Assembly: GCA_027923965.1 (NCBI GenBank)
Contig: AP026969.1
Span: 3,348,001 to 3,412,000 of the forward strand
DNA length: 64,000 bases
DNA from: Comamonadaceae bacterium OS-1
GTDB lineage: Bacteria; Pseudomonadota; Gammaproteobacteria; Burkholderiales; Burkholderiaceae_C
Direction of reading: 5' to 3'
Of this stretch, positions 36,353 to 44,866 are shown piece after piece. Below the pieces are notes generated by a model. The model ran no database searches. It was not told the origin of the DNA and was given only the letters and a program-made list of their open reading frames with translations. Position numbers and translations under genes: made by a program. How positions within the stretch are numbered: position 1 is the first letter of the stretch; every line of letters begins with the position of its first letter.

Positions 36353-37573
36353 ATGACCACCACCACCTCAGACTTTTACACCCACCTCCAGCAAGAACTG
36401 CAAGCCATCCGCGATGCCGGCCTGTACAAGGCCGAGCGGGTGATCTCCAGCGCCCAGGGGCCGCGCATCCAGACGGTGGCCGCCGATGGCAGCACCCGCG
36501 AGGTGCTCAACCTGTGCGCCAACAACTACCTGGGCCTGTCCAGCCACCCCGCCGTGGTGGCCGCGGCGGCGGAGGCTTTGCACACCCACGGCTACGGCCT
36601 GAGCTCGGTGCGCTTCATCTGCGGCACGCAAGACATCCACAAAACCCTGGAAGCGCGCCTGTCGAAGTTCCTGGGCACCGAGGACACCATCCTCTACGCC
36701 GCGGCCTTCGATGCCAACGGCGGCCTGTTCGAACCCCTGCTGGGCGAGGACGATGCCATCATCAGCGACGCGCTGAACCACGCCAGCATCATCGACGGCA
36801 TCCGCCTGTGCAAAGCCAAGCGCTTGCGCTACGCCCACAACGACATGGCCGACCTGGAGCGCCAGCTGCAGCAGGCTAAAGCCGATGGCGCACGCCACAC
36901 CCTGGTGTTTACCGACGGGGTGTTTTCCATGGACGGCACCATCGCCCAGCTCGATGTGATGCGCCGCCTGTGCGACCAGTACGGCGCACTGCTGGGGGTG
37001 GACGAATGCCATGCCAGCGGCTTTATGGGGGCCACCGGGCGCGGCACGCACGAGCACCGGGGCGTGTTTGGCAAGGTGGACATCATCACCGGCACGCTGG
37101 GCAAGGCCCTGGGCGGCGCGTCGGGCGGCTTCACCAGTGCCCGGCGCGAAGTGGTGGAGCTGCTGCGCCAGCGCTCGCGGCCCTACCTGTTCAGCAACAC
37201 CGTGGCCCCCAGCATCGTGGGCGCTTCCATTGCCGTGCTCGACCTGCTGGAGGCCTCTACCGCCCTGCGCGACACCCTGGCCGACAACACCGTCTACTTC
37301 CGCAGCGCCCTGGTGCAGGCCGGGTTCGACATCAAGCCCGGCGAACACCCCATCGTGCCCATCATGGTGTTTGATGCGGTGGTGGCGCAAAAGTTGGCGG
37401 CGCGCATGCTGGAGCTGGGGGTGTACGTGGTGGGCTTCTTCTTCCCGGTGGTGCCCAAGGGCCAGGCGCGCATCCGCGTGCAGATGAGCGCGGCCCACAC
37501 CCGGCCGGATCTGGAACGTGCCGTGGAGGCCTTCATCCAGGCCGGGCGCGAACTCGGGTTGATAGCCGCATGA
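36353..37573 (+). CDS. kbl: Glycine C-acetyltransferase (2-amino-3-ketobutyrate CoA ligase)
   Basis: 406 residues from ATG 36353 (GTG 36344 possible). It cleaves 2-amino-3-ketobutyrate with CoA to glycine and acetyl-CoA, the second step of threonine degradation. It is a PLP enzyme of the alpha-oxoamine synthase family: [30 protein letters not shown] and the PLP lysine K251 in [14 protein letters not shown]. Its stop overlaps the dehydrogenase start (ATGA), ensuring joint production of both enzymes. Confidence 0.96.
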   Translation: MTTTTSDFYTHLQQELQAIRDAGLYKAERVISSAQGPRIQTVAADGSTREVLNLCANNYLGLSSHPAVVAAAAEALHTHGYGLSSVRFICGTQDIHKTLEARLSKFLGTEDTILYAAAFDANGGLFEPLLGEDDAIISDALNHASIIDGIRLCKAKRLRYAHNDMADLERQLQQAKADGARHTLVFTDGVFSMDGTIAQLDVMRRLCDQYGALLGVDECHASGFMGATGRGTHEHRGVFGKVDIITGTLGKALGGASGGFTSARREVVELLRQRSRPYLFSNTVAPSIVGASIAVLDLLEASTALRDTLADNTVYFRSALVQAGFDIKPGEHPIVPIMVFDAVVAQKLAARMLELGVYVVGFFFPVVPKGQARIRVQMSAAHTRPDLERAVEAFIQAGRELGLIAA

Positions 37574-38514
37574 ACCCGCGTATTTTGATCATTGGTGCCA
37601 ACGGCCAGATCGGCACCGAACTCACCCATGCCCTGGTGCAGCGCCATGGCCCGGAGGCTGTCATCACCAGCGACATGGTGCCCAAGGGCCGGGTGCAAGG
37701 CCTGCGCCACGAAATGCTGGACGTGACCGAGACACAAGCCCTGACCGAAGTGGTCGAACGCCACCACGTCACCCAGATCTACCTGCTGGCGGCGGCCCTG
37801 TCGGCGCGCGGCGAGCAGCACCCCAAATGGGCCTGGGACCTGAACATGAAAAGCCTGCTCAACGTGCTGGAGCTGGCCCGCACCCACACGCTGGACAAGG
37901 TGTTCTGGCCCAGCTCCATCGCCGCCTTCGGCCCGAACACCCCGCGCGACCACACGCCGCAGCACACGGTGATGGACCCCACCACGGTCTACGGCGTGTC
38001 CAAGCTGGCAGGCGAAGGCTGGTGCAACTGGTACCACCGCAACCACGGCGTGGACGTGCGCAGCCTGCGCTACCCCGGCCTGGTGAGCTGGAAAACCGCG
38101 CCCGGCGGCGGCACCACCGACTACGCGGTCGAGATCTTCCACGCCGCGCTCAAGGTGGGCCGCTACACCAGCTTCCTGGCGAGCGACACGGCCCTGCCGA
38201 TGATGTACATGCCCGATGCCATCCGCGCCACGCTGGAGTTGATGGAAGCGCCCAGCGACCAGGTGCGCGAACGCGGCTCGTACAACCTGGGCGGCATCAG
38301 CTTCACCCCCGCACAGATCGCCGAGGCGATTGCACGCTACGTGCCGGGCTTCAGCCTGGACTGCGTGCCCGATTTTCGGCAGGCCATTGCCAACAGCTGG
38401 CCCCGCTCCATCGATGACACGGCGGCCCAGCAAGACTGGGGGTGGAAGGCGGAATACGACCTGGACGCAATGGTCCAGGACATGCTGAAAAATTTAAAGA
38501 ATCAACAGGCCTAA
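37570..38514 (+). CDS. tdh: L-threonine 3-dehydrogenase, SDR type
   Basis: 314 residues. It oxidises L-threonine to 2-amino-3-ketobutyrate with NAD+. This is the short-chain/epimerase-like form rather than the zinc enzyme of E. coli: GANGQIG (9-15), SS (115-116), and catalytic YGVSK (Tyr141, Lys145). Substrate-side motifs [20 protein letters not shown] and [10 protein letters not shown] are characteristic. It is coupled to kbl; a family 2 element follows its stop by about 36 bases. Confidence 0.92.
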   Translation: MNPRILIIGANGQIGTELTHALVQRHGPEAVITSDMVPKGRVQGLRHEMLDVTETQALTEVVERHHVTQIYLLAAALSARGEQHPKWAWDLNMKSLLNVLELARTHTLDKVFWPSSIAAFGPNTPRDHTPQHTVMDPTTVYGVSKLAGEGWCNWYHRNHGVDVRSLRYPGLVSWKTAPGGGTTDYAVEIFHAALKVGRYTSFLASDTALPMMYMPDAIRATLELMEAPSDQVRERGSYNLGGISFTPAQIAEAIARYVPGFSLDCVPDFRQAIANSWPRSIDDTAAQQDWGWKAEYDLDAMVQDMLKNLKNQQA

Positions 38515-38550
38515 CGACCCAGCCTCCTCCAAAGCCAAAACGCGCGCCTT

Positions 38551-38647
38551 CCAGAAACACCGCAGAACTGGCTTTGCCAGGCTGCTGGTGTTGCCCCCTG
38601 CAAGGGGGTTGGCGAAAGACGCGAAGCGCTGCAGCCTGGGGGTGTGC
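38551..38647 (-). repeat. Family 2 element, copy 2 (3'-adjacent)
   Basis: Contains CTGGCTTTGCCAG hairpin (38568-38580), CCCCC..GGGGG hairpin (38594-38608) and the closing AGCCTGGGGGTGTGCC. It abuts the stop codon of the minus-strand cupin gene, in the same relation as copy 1 to its gene. Confidence 0.75.
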
Positions 38648-39016
38648 CTATTCCCTGCCGTAGTCGTCCTGCAGGCGGACGATGTCGTCTTCGCCCAGGT
38701 AGTCGCCAAACTGCACTTCCATGATTTCCACCGGGCCGGTGGTCTTGTTGGCCAGGCGGTGGACCGCACCCAGGGCGATGTCGATGTGCTGGCCGGGGGC
38801 CATCTCCAGCACCTGGTCGCCCACGGTGACGATGGCGGTGCCGACCACCACCACCCAATGTTCGGCGCGCCGGTGGTGCAGTTGCAGGCTGAGCTGCTGG
38901 CCGGGGTGCACGCCGATGCGCTTGATCTTGTGGCCAGGGGCTTCAAACATGGTTTCATACCAGCCCCAGGGGCGTTCGGTACGTTCGATGGCGACGGTGC
39001 GGGTAGAGGTTTGCAT
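38648..39016 (-). CDS. Cupin protein of the mannose-6-phosphate isomerase type II family
   Basis: 122 residues, matching only the C-terminal cupin domain of bifunctional mannose-6-phosphate isomerase/GDP-mannose pyrophosphorylases. Motifs: RPWGWYETMFEAPGHKIKRI, HPGQQLSLQLHHRRAEHWVV and HRLANKTTGPVEIMEVQFGDYLGEDDI, here shortened. Metal-binding histidines and glutamate (HHRRAEHW) are intact. The free-standing domain may isomerise a sugar phosphate or bind one; no nucleotidyltransferase half is nearby. Confidence 0.83.
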   Translation of the reverse strand: MQTSTRTVAIERTERPWGWYETMFEAPGHKIKRIGVHPGQQLSLQLHHRRAEHWVVVVGTAIVTVGDQVLEMAPGQHIDIALGAVHRLANKTTGPVEIMEVQFGDYLGEDDIVRLQDDYGRE

Positions 39017-39100
39017 GGCGTGCAGATTCCTATAAACAAAAAGCCAGTTTGTCCAGCCATGATAACCCGTGAAATTGCGGTAAAGCCACCCTGTATTTTT

Positions 39101-39160
39101 TAAGAAAAAATTACCTCCTGCGCTTATTCCATCAGCACAAGCAGCTATTTATTTGATAGC
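39101..39160 (-). repeat. Family 1 palindromic repeat, copy 8
   Basis: Reverse orientation: CTGCGCTTATTCCATCAGC, then ACAAGCAGCTATTTATTTGA. The stem has a GCTTAT/ATCAGC mismatch. It sits in the 292-base gap before the first BON gene, in which nothing else is recognised. Confidence 0.85.
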
Positions 39161-39308
39161 AACTTCAAAGTACCCACAAATACAAGGGTTAACGCGTAAA
39201 TTGCAAATGCAACACGGGCGGGCCGCATCCGTCACAGACACAGCTGCTGCGGGCGAGAAGATCGGCCCATCGCAACACTGTGGTTGCGCACTTCGCAAGG
39301 AACCCGCC

Positions 39309-39671
39309 ATGACAGTCTCTTTCCAACGTATCGCTGCCATCGCCCTGGTCGCTCTGGCCACCGGCCCCCTGTTCACCGCCTCCAGCATGGCAGCGACCGA
39401 CGCGGTGGTGGTGGCCAGCGCCGCCAGCACCAGCGCCTCCGCCAATGGCGACAAGGCCCTGGCTTCTGCGGTGGCCAACGCCATCAGCCAGTCCATGGGC
39501 AGCCAGGTGAAGAACGTGGCAGTCTCCAGCAACGACGGCACCGTCACCCTCAGCGGCTGGATCACCGGCCCCGACCAGGAATCCCAGGTCCGCCACATCG
39601 CGGCCAACGTGCCCGGCACCACCCGGGTCTACAGCCGCCTGCGCACCTGGTCCAGCGAAACCATTCACTGA
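39309..39671 (+). CDS. Secreted BON-domain protein, paralogue 1
   Basis: 120 residues. A signal peptide ending SSMAA is followed by one BON domain (KNVAVSSNDGTVTLSGWITG and VPGTTRVYSRLRTW). BON domains bind membranes or phospholipids and occur in envelope-stress proteins such as OsmY. A clear paralogue follows 72 bases downstream, so this is a tandem duplication. AAGGAA precedes the ATG. Confidence 0.82.
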   Translation: MTVSFQRIAAIALVALATGPLFTASSMAATDAVVVASAASTSASANGDKALASAVANAISQSMGSQVKNVAVSSNDGTVTLSGWITGPDQESQVRHIAANVPGTTRVYSRLRTWSSETIH

Positions 39672-39743
39672 TAGCCTACAGACTGCTTGCCCCCGGCGGG
39701 CAGATTGCCTAAGCTGTTTTTATTTCTACCCCCAGGAGCCGCC

Positions 39744-40067
39744 ATGCACAGCCCTCTCAGCCGCCCATTGACCCGACTTGCCGCCAGCGCCGTGCTGGCC
39801 TTGGCCGCAGGCCCCCTGATGGTGGTGCCCAGCATTGCCTCCACCAGCGACGAGGCTTTGCAGAGCGCAGCCCTGCAGGCCGTGCAGCAATCGCTGGGCT
39901 ACCAGGGCAAAAACATCACGGTCACGGCAGAAAACGGCACGCTGGTGCTGCACGGCTGGGTCCATGGCGCGCGCCAGGTATCCCAGGCCCGCACCGTGGC
40001 CAGTACGGTTCCCGGTGCCACCGACGTGTACAGCCACCTGCGCGTTTGGTCGACGTTTGCCGAATAG
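39744..40067 (+). CDS. Secreted BON-domain protein, paralogue 2
   Basis: 107 residues, signal peptide to about residue 30, then a BON domain aligned with its upstream paralogue (KNITVTAENGTLVLHGWVHG and VPGATDVYSHLRVW). CCCAGGAG lies before the ATG. The two differ at most positions outside the core, so the duplication is not recent. A nested hairpin follows its stop. Confidence 0.8.
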   Translation: MHSPLSRPLTRLAASAVLALAAGPLMVVPSIASTSDEALQSAALQAVQQSLGYQGKNITVTAENGTLVLHGWVHGARQVSQARTVASTVPGATDVYSHLRVWSTFAE

Positions 40068-40071
40068 TCAC

Positions 40072-40134
40072 AGGACTTACGCAAGTTCCCCCCTGTAAGC
40101 CCGAAGGGCAATACAGGGGCGCTGCGTAAGTCCT
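40072..40134. terminator. Family 3 nested hairpin, copy 2 (likely bidirectional terminator)
   Basis: Three nested stems: AGGACTTACGCA/TGCGTAAGTCCT (12 bp), CCCCTGTA/TACAGGGG (8 bp) and GCCC-GAA-GGGC (4 bp). It fills the gap between convergent BON and response regulator genes. There is no U-tract, so termination is inferred from position. Confidence 0.7.
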
Positions 40135-40137
40135 AAG

Positions 40138-40869
40138 TCAATACAAGGTTTCCACCTCGCTGGCCAGCAGGTAGCCCGCGCCGCGCTCGGTGACGATCAG
40201 CACCGGGTTGGCCGAATCCACCTCCACCTTGAGGCGCAGGCGGCGAATTTGCACGTCGATGGTGCGGTCATAGACCTCGGCCTCGTGCAGGCGCGACATC
40301 GACAGCAGCTGGTCGCGCGACAGCACCCGCTGCGGGGCCCGGCACATGGCCCCCAGCAGGCTGAATTCGCCGTTCGACAGCTCCACCGACACGCCTGCGG
40401 GCGACACCAGGCGGCGGGTGCGCAGGTTCAGCTCCCAGCCCGAGAAGCGGAAGGCGCGGCGGCTGTTGTCGCGCTCGGGCAGCGTGGCCTGCACCTGGTA
40501 GCGGCGCAGCACGGCGCGCACCCGGGCCAGCAGCTCGCGCGGGCTGAAGGGCTTGGTGACGTAGTCGTCGGCCCCCAGCTCCAGGCCCATCACCCGGTCG
40601 GCCTCTTCGTTGCGGCCGGTCAGGAAGATGATGGGTACGCTGGCGCGTTCGCGCAGGGTGCGGGCCAGTTGCATGCCGTCTTCGCCAGGCAGCTTCAGGT
40701 CCAGCAGCACCAGGTCGATGGCTTCGCGGTCGATGACTTCGAACATTTCGCGGCCCGAAGCGGCGGCGCTGACGCGCAGGTCGTTGTCGCCCAGGTATTC
40801 GACCACCAGCTCGCGGATGGTCGGGTCGTCGTCGATTACTAGAATGTGCGGAGCGGTAGGGGTGGTCAT
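40138..40869 (-). CDS. OmpR-family response regulator
   Basis: 243 residues from ATG 40869. Receiver domain with acidic DDD (13-15), phospho-acceptor Asp57 in LVLLDLKLPG and Lys in TKPFSPREL; C-terminal winged helix (LLSMSRLHEAEVYDRTIDVQ, then LRLKVEVDSANPVLIVTERG). It is divergent from a hybrid histidine kinase whose reading frame begins about 40 bases away, so they are probable partners. The regulated genes are unknown. Confidence 0.92.
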   Translation of the reverse strand: MTTPTAPHILVIDDDPTIRELVVEYLGDNDLRVSAAASGREMFEVIDREAIDLVLLDLKLPGEDGMQLARTLRERASVPIIFLTGRNEEADRVMGLELGADDYVTKPFSPRELLARVRAVLRRYQVQATLPERDNSRRAFRFSGWELNLRTRRLVSPAGVSVELSNGEFSLLGAMCRAPQRVLSRDQLLSMSRLHEAEVYDRTIDVQIRRLRLKVEVDSANPVLIVTERGAGYLLASEVETLY

Positions 40870-40908
40870 GGTGTCGTCATGATGGGTGATTCGCAAACAG
40901 GAACCAGG

Positions 40909-43008
40909 ATGAGTATGCAACGTATTTGGCACGCCGGGCGCTCCTGCCTGCTGTGGCGCTGGGCGCTACCCACCGCCTTGGGGCTGGGGTTGCTGCTGGC
41001 CGCGGTGGGCGTGGTCAGCCACCTGCGCGGCGAGGCCATCCGTAGCCAGTCGCGCGAGCTGGGCCTGCTGTCGCTGGCGCTGAGCGACGAGATCCACCGC
41101 GAGCTGCGCGGCATGAACGCCGGGCTGCGCGCCATGCAGGTCGAGCTGGCCGAGGGCACCCTGCCCACCCGCGGCACGGCCGCCTCCCGCGCCCTGCAAA
41201 CCCGCACCGAGTTGATGGCCATCGTGGACACCCTGGCCTTGACCGACCGCCAGGGCCAGTTGCTGGCGTCCTCCGGCCCCAGCGCCATGGCCGACCTGGC
41301 CAGCTTCTACCCCGGCCTGAACCAGCTGGAGCACGACGCGGTGGCCGTCAGCCGCCCGTTTGCCGATCCGCGCACCCAGGCCCCGCTGGTGACCCTGGCC
41401 GTGCCTTTTTCCGACGCCACCGGCCAGCACGGCGGCTGGATTCTGGCCACCCTGCGCTCGCATGCGCTGCTCGGGGCCTTCACCGTGGCCCAGCCCGGTA
41501 CCGATGCCCGCATGGCCGTGTTCCGGCGCGACGGCGTGCTGTTGGCGGGCACGCTGGACATCCAGCCCATGCTGGACGAAGCCAGCATCGCCCGCCGCCT
41601 GGCCGACCAGAAAGGCACCGAACTGCGCCGCTTGCCCGACGGCAGCGAGCGCCTGATTGCCCTGCGCAGCCTGGAGCGCTACGGCCTGGAAGTGGTCTTT
41701 ACCCGCGACCTGCCGGTGGTATTGCAGGCCTGGACCGACACCGCCCGCCTGGTGGCCGTGGCCGTGCTGCTGCTGCTGGGCGGGCTGGCCGCATCGGCCA
41801 CCCTGGTGCAGCGCGCCAACCAGCGCCGCGCCGCCGCCCAGGCGGCCCTCACCACCCAAAGCACCCGGGCCAACAAGCTGGAGTCGCTGGGCGAACTGGC
41901 GGGCGGCGTGGCGCACGACTTCAACAACGTGCTGGCGGCCATCGTCGGCTTTGGCGAAATGGCGCAAGATGCCGCCCCCCCCGGTAGTGCCCAGGCCCGC
42001 CACCTGGACAAAGTGCTGGGCGCGGCCCTGCGCGGCAAGGCGCTGGTGGAGCGCATCCTGTCGTTTGGCCGGGGCGGTGGCTGCGCCTCCACGGTGTTCG
42101 AGCTGGAGCCCATCGTGGCCGAAGTACTGGCCCTGCTGGCCGCCACCCTGCGCCCCGGTGTGGTACTGGAGAGTGGCCTGGAAGCCCCTGGCGCGCTGCT
42201 ACGTGGCGATCCCACCCAGGCCTTTGAAGCGGTGATGAACCTGTGCACCAACGCCATGCAGGCCATGCCCAACGGTGGCATGGTGCAGGTGCAAGTGGTG
42301 CGCCAGCAGGTGGCGCAGCGCCGGGTGCTGTCACACACCCAGCTGTCCGCCGGGTCCTATGTGGTGCTGACCGTGACCGACCAGGGCAGCGGCATCACCC
42401 CCGAGGTCATGGAGCGGCTGTTTGAGCCCTTCTTCACCACCCGCAGTGCCACCTCGGGCACCGGCCTGGGCCTGGCCGTGGTGCACGGCGTGGTGGCCGA
42501 GTTTGGCGGTGCCATCGATGTACAAAGCCAGCCCGGCCAGGGGGCCCGCTTCACCCTGTACTTCCCCGAGTGCACCGACGCGCCCAGCCCGCGCCGCGCC
42601 ACCGCCCTGCCCAATTCCAACGGCACCGGACAAGCCCTGCTGGTGGTGGACGACGAACCCACCCTGGTGGCCCTGGCCGAAGAAATGTTCACCAGCCTGG
42701 GCTACCAGCCCGTGGGTTTCACCGACCCGGTGGCCGCCCTGCAGGCCTTGCGCGCCGACCCGCAGCGCTTTGCCGCTGTGGTCACCGACGAAGTCATGCC
42801 GAGCCTCACCGGCATCGAACTCACCCAAGCCATCCGCCGGTTTGCCCCCGCCCTGCCCATTCTGATGGTCAGCGGCTACGGTGGTGCCGCGCTGGCCGAG
42901 CGGGCCGCCGCCGCCGGGGTGTCGCGCCTGCTGACCAAGCCGCTGCAGCGCGAGGAGCTGGCCCGCGCCATGGCGCTCTTGCTCAAGCCCCTGCTGCAGC
43001 CTGTATGA
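40909..43008 (+). CDS. Hybrid sensor histidine kinase with C-terminal receiver
   Basis: About 699 residues from ATG 40909; 40879 and 40915 are alternatives. Two membrane helices (about 18-38 and 278-300) enclose a ~240-residue periplasmic sensor. The H-box is LAGGVAHDFNNVLAAIVGF, followed by ATPase motifs NLCTNAMQAMP, TDQGSGITPEVMERLFEPFF and GTGLGLAVVHGV. A receiver domain ends the protein (VVDDEPTL, phospho-Asp in VVTDEVMPS, LLTKPLQ). The NtrB-like HDFNN box differs from EnvZ-type kinases usually paired with OmpR regulators, so the partnership is likely but not certain. Confidence 0.9.
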   Translation: MSMQRIWHAGRSCLLWRWALPTALGLGLLLAAVGVVSHLRGEAIRSQSRELGLLSLALSDEIHRELRGMNAGLRAMQVELAEGTLPTRGTAASRALQTRTELMAIVDTLALTDRQGQLLASSGPSAMADLASFYPGLNQLEHDAVAVSRPFADPRTQAPLVTLAVPFSDATGQHGGWILATLRSHALLGAFTVAQPGTDARMAVFRRDGVLLAGTLDIQPMLDEASIARRLADQKGTELRRLPDGSERLIALRSLERYGLEVVFTRDLPVVLQAWTDTARLVAVAVLLLLGGLAASATLVQRANQRRAAAQAALTTQSTRANKLESLGELAGGVAHDFNNVLAAIVGFGEMAQDAAPPGSAQARHLDKVLGAALRGKALVERILSFGRGGGCASTVFELEPIVAEVLALLAATLRPGVVLESGLEAPGALLRGDPTQAFEAVMNLCTNAMQAMPNGGMVQVQVVRQQVAQRRVLSHTQLSAGSYVVLTVTDQGSGITPEVMERLFEPFFTTRSATSGTGLGLAVVHGVVAEFGGAIDVQSQPGQGARFTLYFPECTDAPSPRRATALPNSNGTGQALLVVDDEPTLVALAEEMFTSLGYQPVGFTDPVAALQALRADPQRFAAVVTDEVMPSLTGIELTQAIRRFAPALPILMVSGYGGAALAERAAAAGVSRLLTKPLQREELARAMALLLKPLLQPV

Positions 43009-43074
43009 CAAATGCAATAAAGCCGTTGTAGTGGCGACACAGGGAAACGGGCCTGCCGCGTGCAAGATAGGCGT

Positions 43075-43449
43075 ATGTCCAACGTGCCCCGTTCCACCCC
43101 CCTGCCCGATGCCAGCCTGGTGATCCACGCCGCCGCCGACCCGGCCGAGCGCGGGACGCTGTTTGCCGCGCCGCTGGAGTGGTGGTACTGGCTGCGCAGC
43201 CTGTACACCCCCAGCCCCAACCCGGCCACCAAACCCGAGGGGCCGCTGCGCCTGCACATCGACAACCTGCAAGGCCAGCGGGTGTTTACCGCCGACGACG
43301 CGGGGCCGCTGGTCGAGCTGGCCCTGCCCGTAGGCACCTACCACGTGACCGCCGTGCTGGGCACCTTGTGCCGGGGCTACACCCTGACGCTGGTGGAAGG
43401 CGCACCCAACGACCTCTATCTGTGCCCTACCCTGTGCAACAGCAAGTAG
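43075..43449 (+). CDS. Hypothetical protein, beta-rich with C-terminal cysteines
   Basis: 124 residues. I do not recognise a family. There is no signal peptide or membrane helix. The middle looks like a small beta sandwich (LRLHIDNLQGQRVFTADDAG, then VELALPVGTYHVTAVL and GYTLTLVEG), and the end has cysteines in YLCPTLCNSK. It starts 66 bases after the hybrid kinase and may share its transcript. A family 1 repeat follows. Confidence 0.65.
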   Translation: MSNVPRSTPLPDASLVIHAAADPAERGTLFAAPLEWWYWLRSLYTPSPNPATKPEGPLRLHIDNLQGQRVFTADDAGPLVELALPVGTYHVTAVLGTLCRGYTLTLVEGAPNDLYLCPTLCNSK

Positions 43450-43463
43450 GCAGCTCTTTTGGA

Positions 43464-43527
43464 TTTACAAAGAAAATCGGCACTCCACGCTTATCCCATA
43501 AGCGCAAGCAGCTATTCATCTGATAGC
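43464..43527 (-). repeat. Family 1 palindromic repeat, copy 9 (supplies a stop codon)
   Basis: Reverse orientation: CCACGCTTATCCCATAAGCG, then CAAGCAGCTATTCATCTGAT. The TAG of its TAGCTGCTTG motif is the stop codon of the minus-strand amidohydrolase (43512-43514). Confidence 0.88.
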
Positions 43528-44747
43528 GGCATGAACTGCTCGGCCAGGCTGGCGTGCATGGCGGCCCCCAGCGGCAAAATGGCATCGTTGAAGTCGTAGC
43601 GGTTGTTGTGCAGCGCGCAGCTGCCCACGCCGTTCTCGGTGCCCTGGCCGATGCGCATGTAGGCACCGGGCTTGACCTGCAGCATGAAAGAAAAGTCTTC
43701 CGAGCCCATGCTCGGGTCCAGATCGCGCACCAGCTGCGACGAACCCACCAGGCCCTCGGCCACCCGCATCATGAACAGCGCCTCGGCGGTGCTGTTGATG
43801 GTGGGCGGGTACAGGCGCTCGTACTTCACCGAGGCGGTGGCCCCAAAGCCCAGGGCCACAGCGCTGCACAGCTCGGTGATACGCCGCTCGATCAGCTCTT
43901 GCACCGCAGGGTTGAAAGTGCGCACCGTGCCCACCAGCGTGGCCTTGCTGGGCACCACGCTCATGGCGTTCAGGTCGCCCGTCTGCACCGCGCAGATGCT
44001 GACCACCCCACTGTCAATGGCGCGGATGTTGCGCGACACCACGCTTTGCAGCGCAGTGATGGTGTGGGCCGCGACCAGCACCGGATCGATGTTCTGGTAG
44101 GGGTGCGCGCCGTGGCCGCCCCGGCCGGTGATCTCGATGGTGACGCGGTCCGACGCGGCCATCATCGCGCCGGCATTGAGGCCGATGGTGCCGGGCCGCA
44201 TGTGGGGCCAGTTGTGCATGGCAAATACGGCCTGCACCGGAAAGCGCTCGAACAGGCCGTCGTCGATCATCGCCTTGGCCCCGGCGTAGCCTTCTTCGCC
44301 GGGCTGGAAGATCAGCGCCACCGTGCCGTCGAAGTTGCGCGTTTCGGCCAGGTAGCGGGCCGCGCCCACCAGCATGGCCACATGGCCGTCGTGGCCGCAG
44401 CCGTGCATCAGGCCGCCCTTGGCCGACTTCCAGGCGAAGTCGTTTTGCTCGGTCATGGGCAGCGCATCCATGTCGGCGCGCAGGCCGACCATCTTGCCGC
44501 TGGTGTTGCCCTTGGAATGGTTGCGCCCATGGATGATGCCGACCACGCCGGTCTTGCCGATGCCGGTATGCACCTCGTCCACGCCGCACAGCCTGAGCGC
44601 CTGGGTCACGCGCTCTGCCGTGTACACCTCTTCATAGCCCAGCTCAGGGTGGGCGTGCAGGTCGCGGCGCAGCGCCGTCAACTCCGGGTGGAACTGGGCA
44701 ATGTGCGCAAATGCGCGCCCGTTGGCTTGGAGCAAAGGTGTGGACAT
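43512..44747 (-). CDS. M20-family amidohydrolase (hippurate hydrolase-like)
   Basis: 411 residues. It hydrolyses N-acyl amino acids or similar amides with bound metal ions. Metal-site motifs: VGLRADMDALPM, HGCGHDGHVAML, and PGEEGYAGAKAM; a dimerisation domain lies between. The last residues and the stop lie within a family 1 repeat, so the natural C-terminus may have been altered by insertion. The substrate is unknown; annotations as hippurate hydrolase or N-acetylcysteine deacetylase would be equally plausible. Confidence 0.93.
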   Translation of the reverse strand: MSTPLLQANGRAFAHIAQFHPELTALRRDLHAHPELGYEEVYTAERVTQALRLCGVDEVHTGIGKTGVVGIIHGRNHSKGNTSGKMVGLRADMDALPMTEQNDFAWKSAKGGLMHGCGHDGHVAMLVGAARYLAETRNFDGTVALIFQPGEEGYAGAKAMIDDGLFERFPVQAVFAMHNWPHMRPGTIGLNAGAMMAASDRVTIEITGRGGHGAHPYQNIDPVLVAAHTITALQSVVSRNIRAIDSGVVSICAVQTGDLNAMSVVPSKATLVGTVRTFNPAVQELIERRITELCSAVALGFGATASVKYERLYPPTINSTAEALFMMRVAEGLVGSSQLVRDLDPSMGSEDFSFMLQVKPGAYMRIGQGTENGVGSCALHNNRYDFNDAILPLGAAMHASLAEQFMPLSDE

Positions 44748-44757
44748 GGGGGCCTTT

Positions 44758-44802
44758 AACTTTCATGGACTCGGACGCAGAGCGCCCCGAGCCATGAAAG
44801 TT
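44758..44802. other. Long inverted repeat upstream of the amidohydrolase
   Basis: AACTTTCATGG (44758-44768) pairs perfectly with CCATGAAAGTT (44792-44802), with inner CTCGG/CCGAG and CGC/GCG pairs. It sits 10 bases upstream of the amidohydrolase ATG, suitable as an operator or a leader hairpin. Confidence 0.6.
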
Positions 44803-44820
44803 GGTTACGTTAAAGCAGAA

Positions 44821-44847
44821 GTGCCGAAACTGTACAAGCTTCGGCAC
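44821..44847 (-). terminator. Hairpin after the multi-domain hydrolase
   Basis: GTGCCGAA / TTCGGCAC stem with an 11-base loop, 19 bases beyond the minus-strand hydrolase stop. On that strand it is followed by TTCTGCTTTAACG, a poor U-tract, so terminator strength is unclear. Confidence 0.5.
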
Positions 44848-44866
44848 CTGGCCCCACCCTGCAGCG

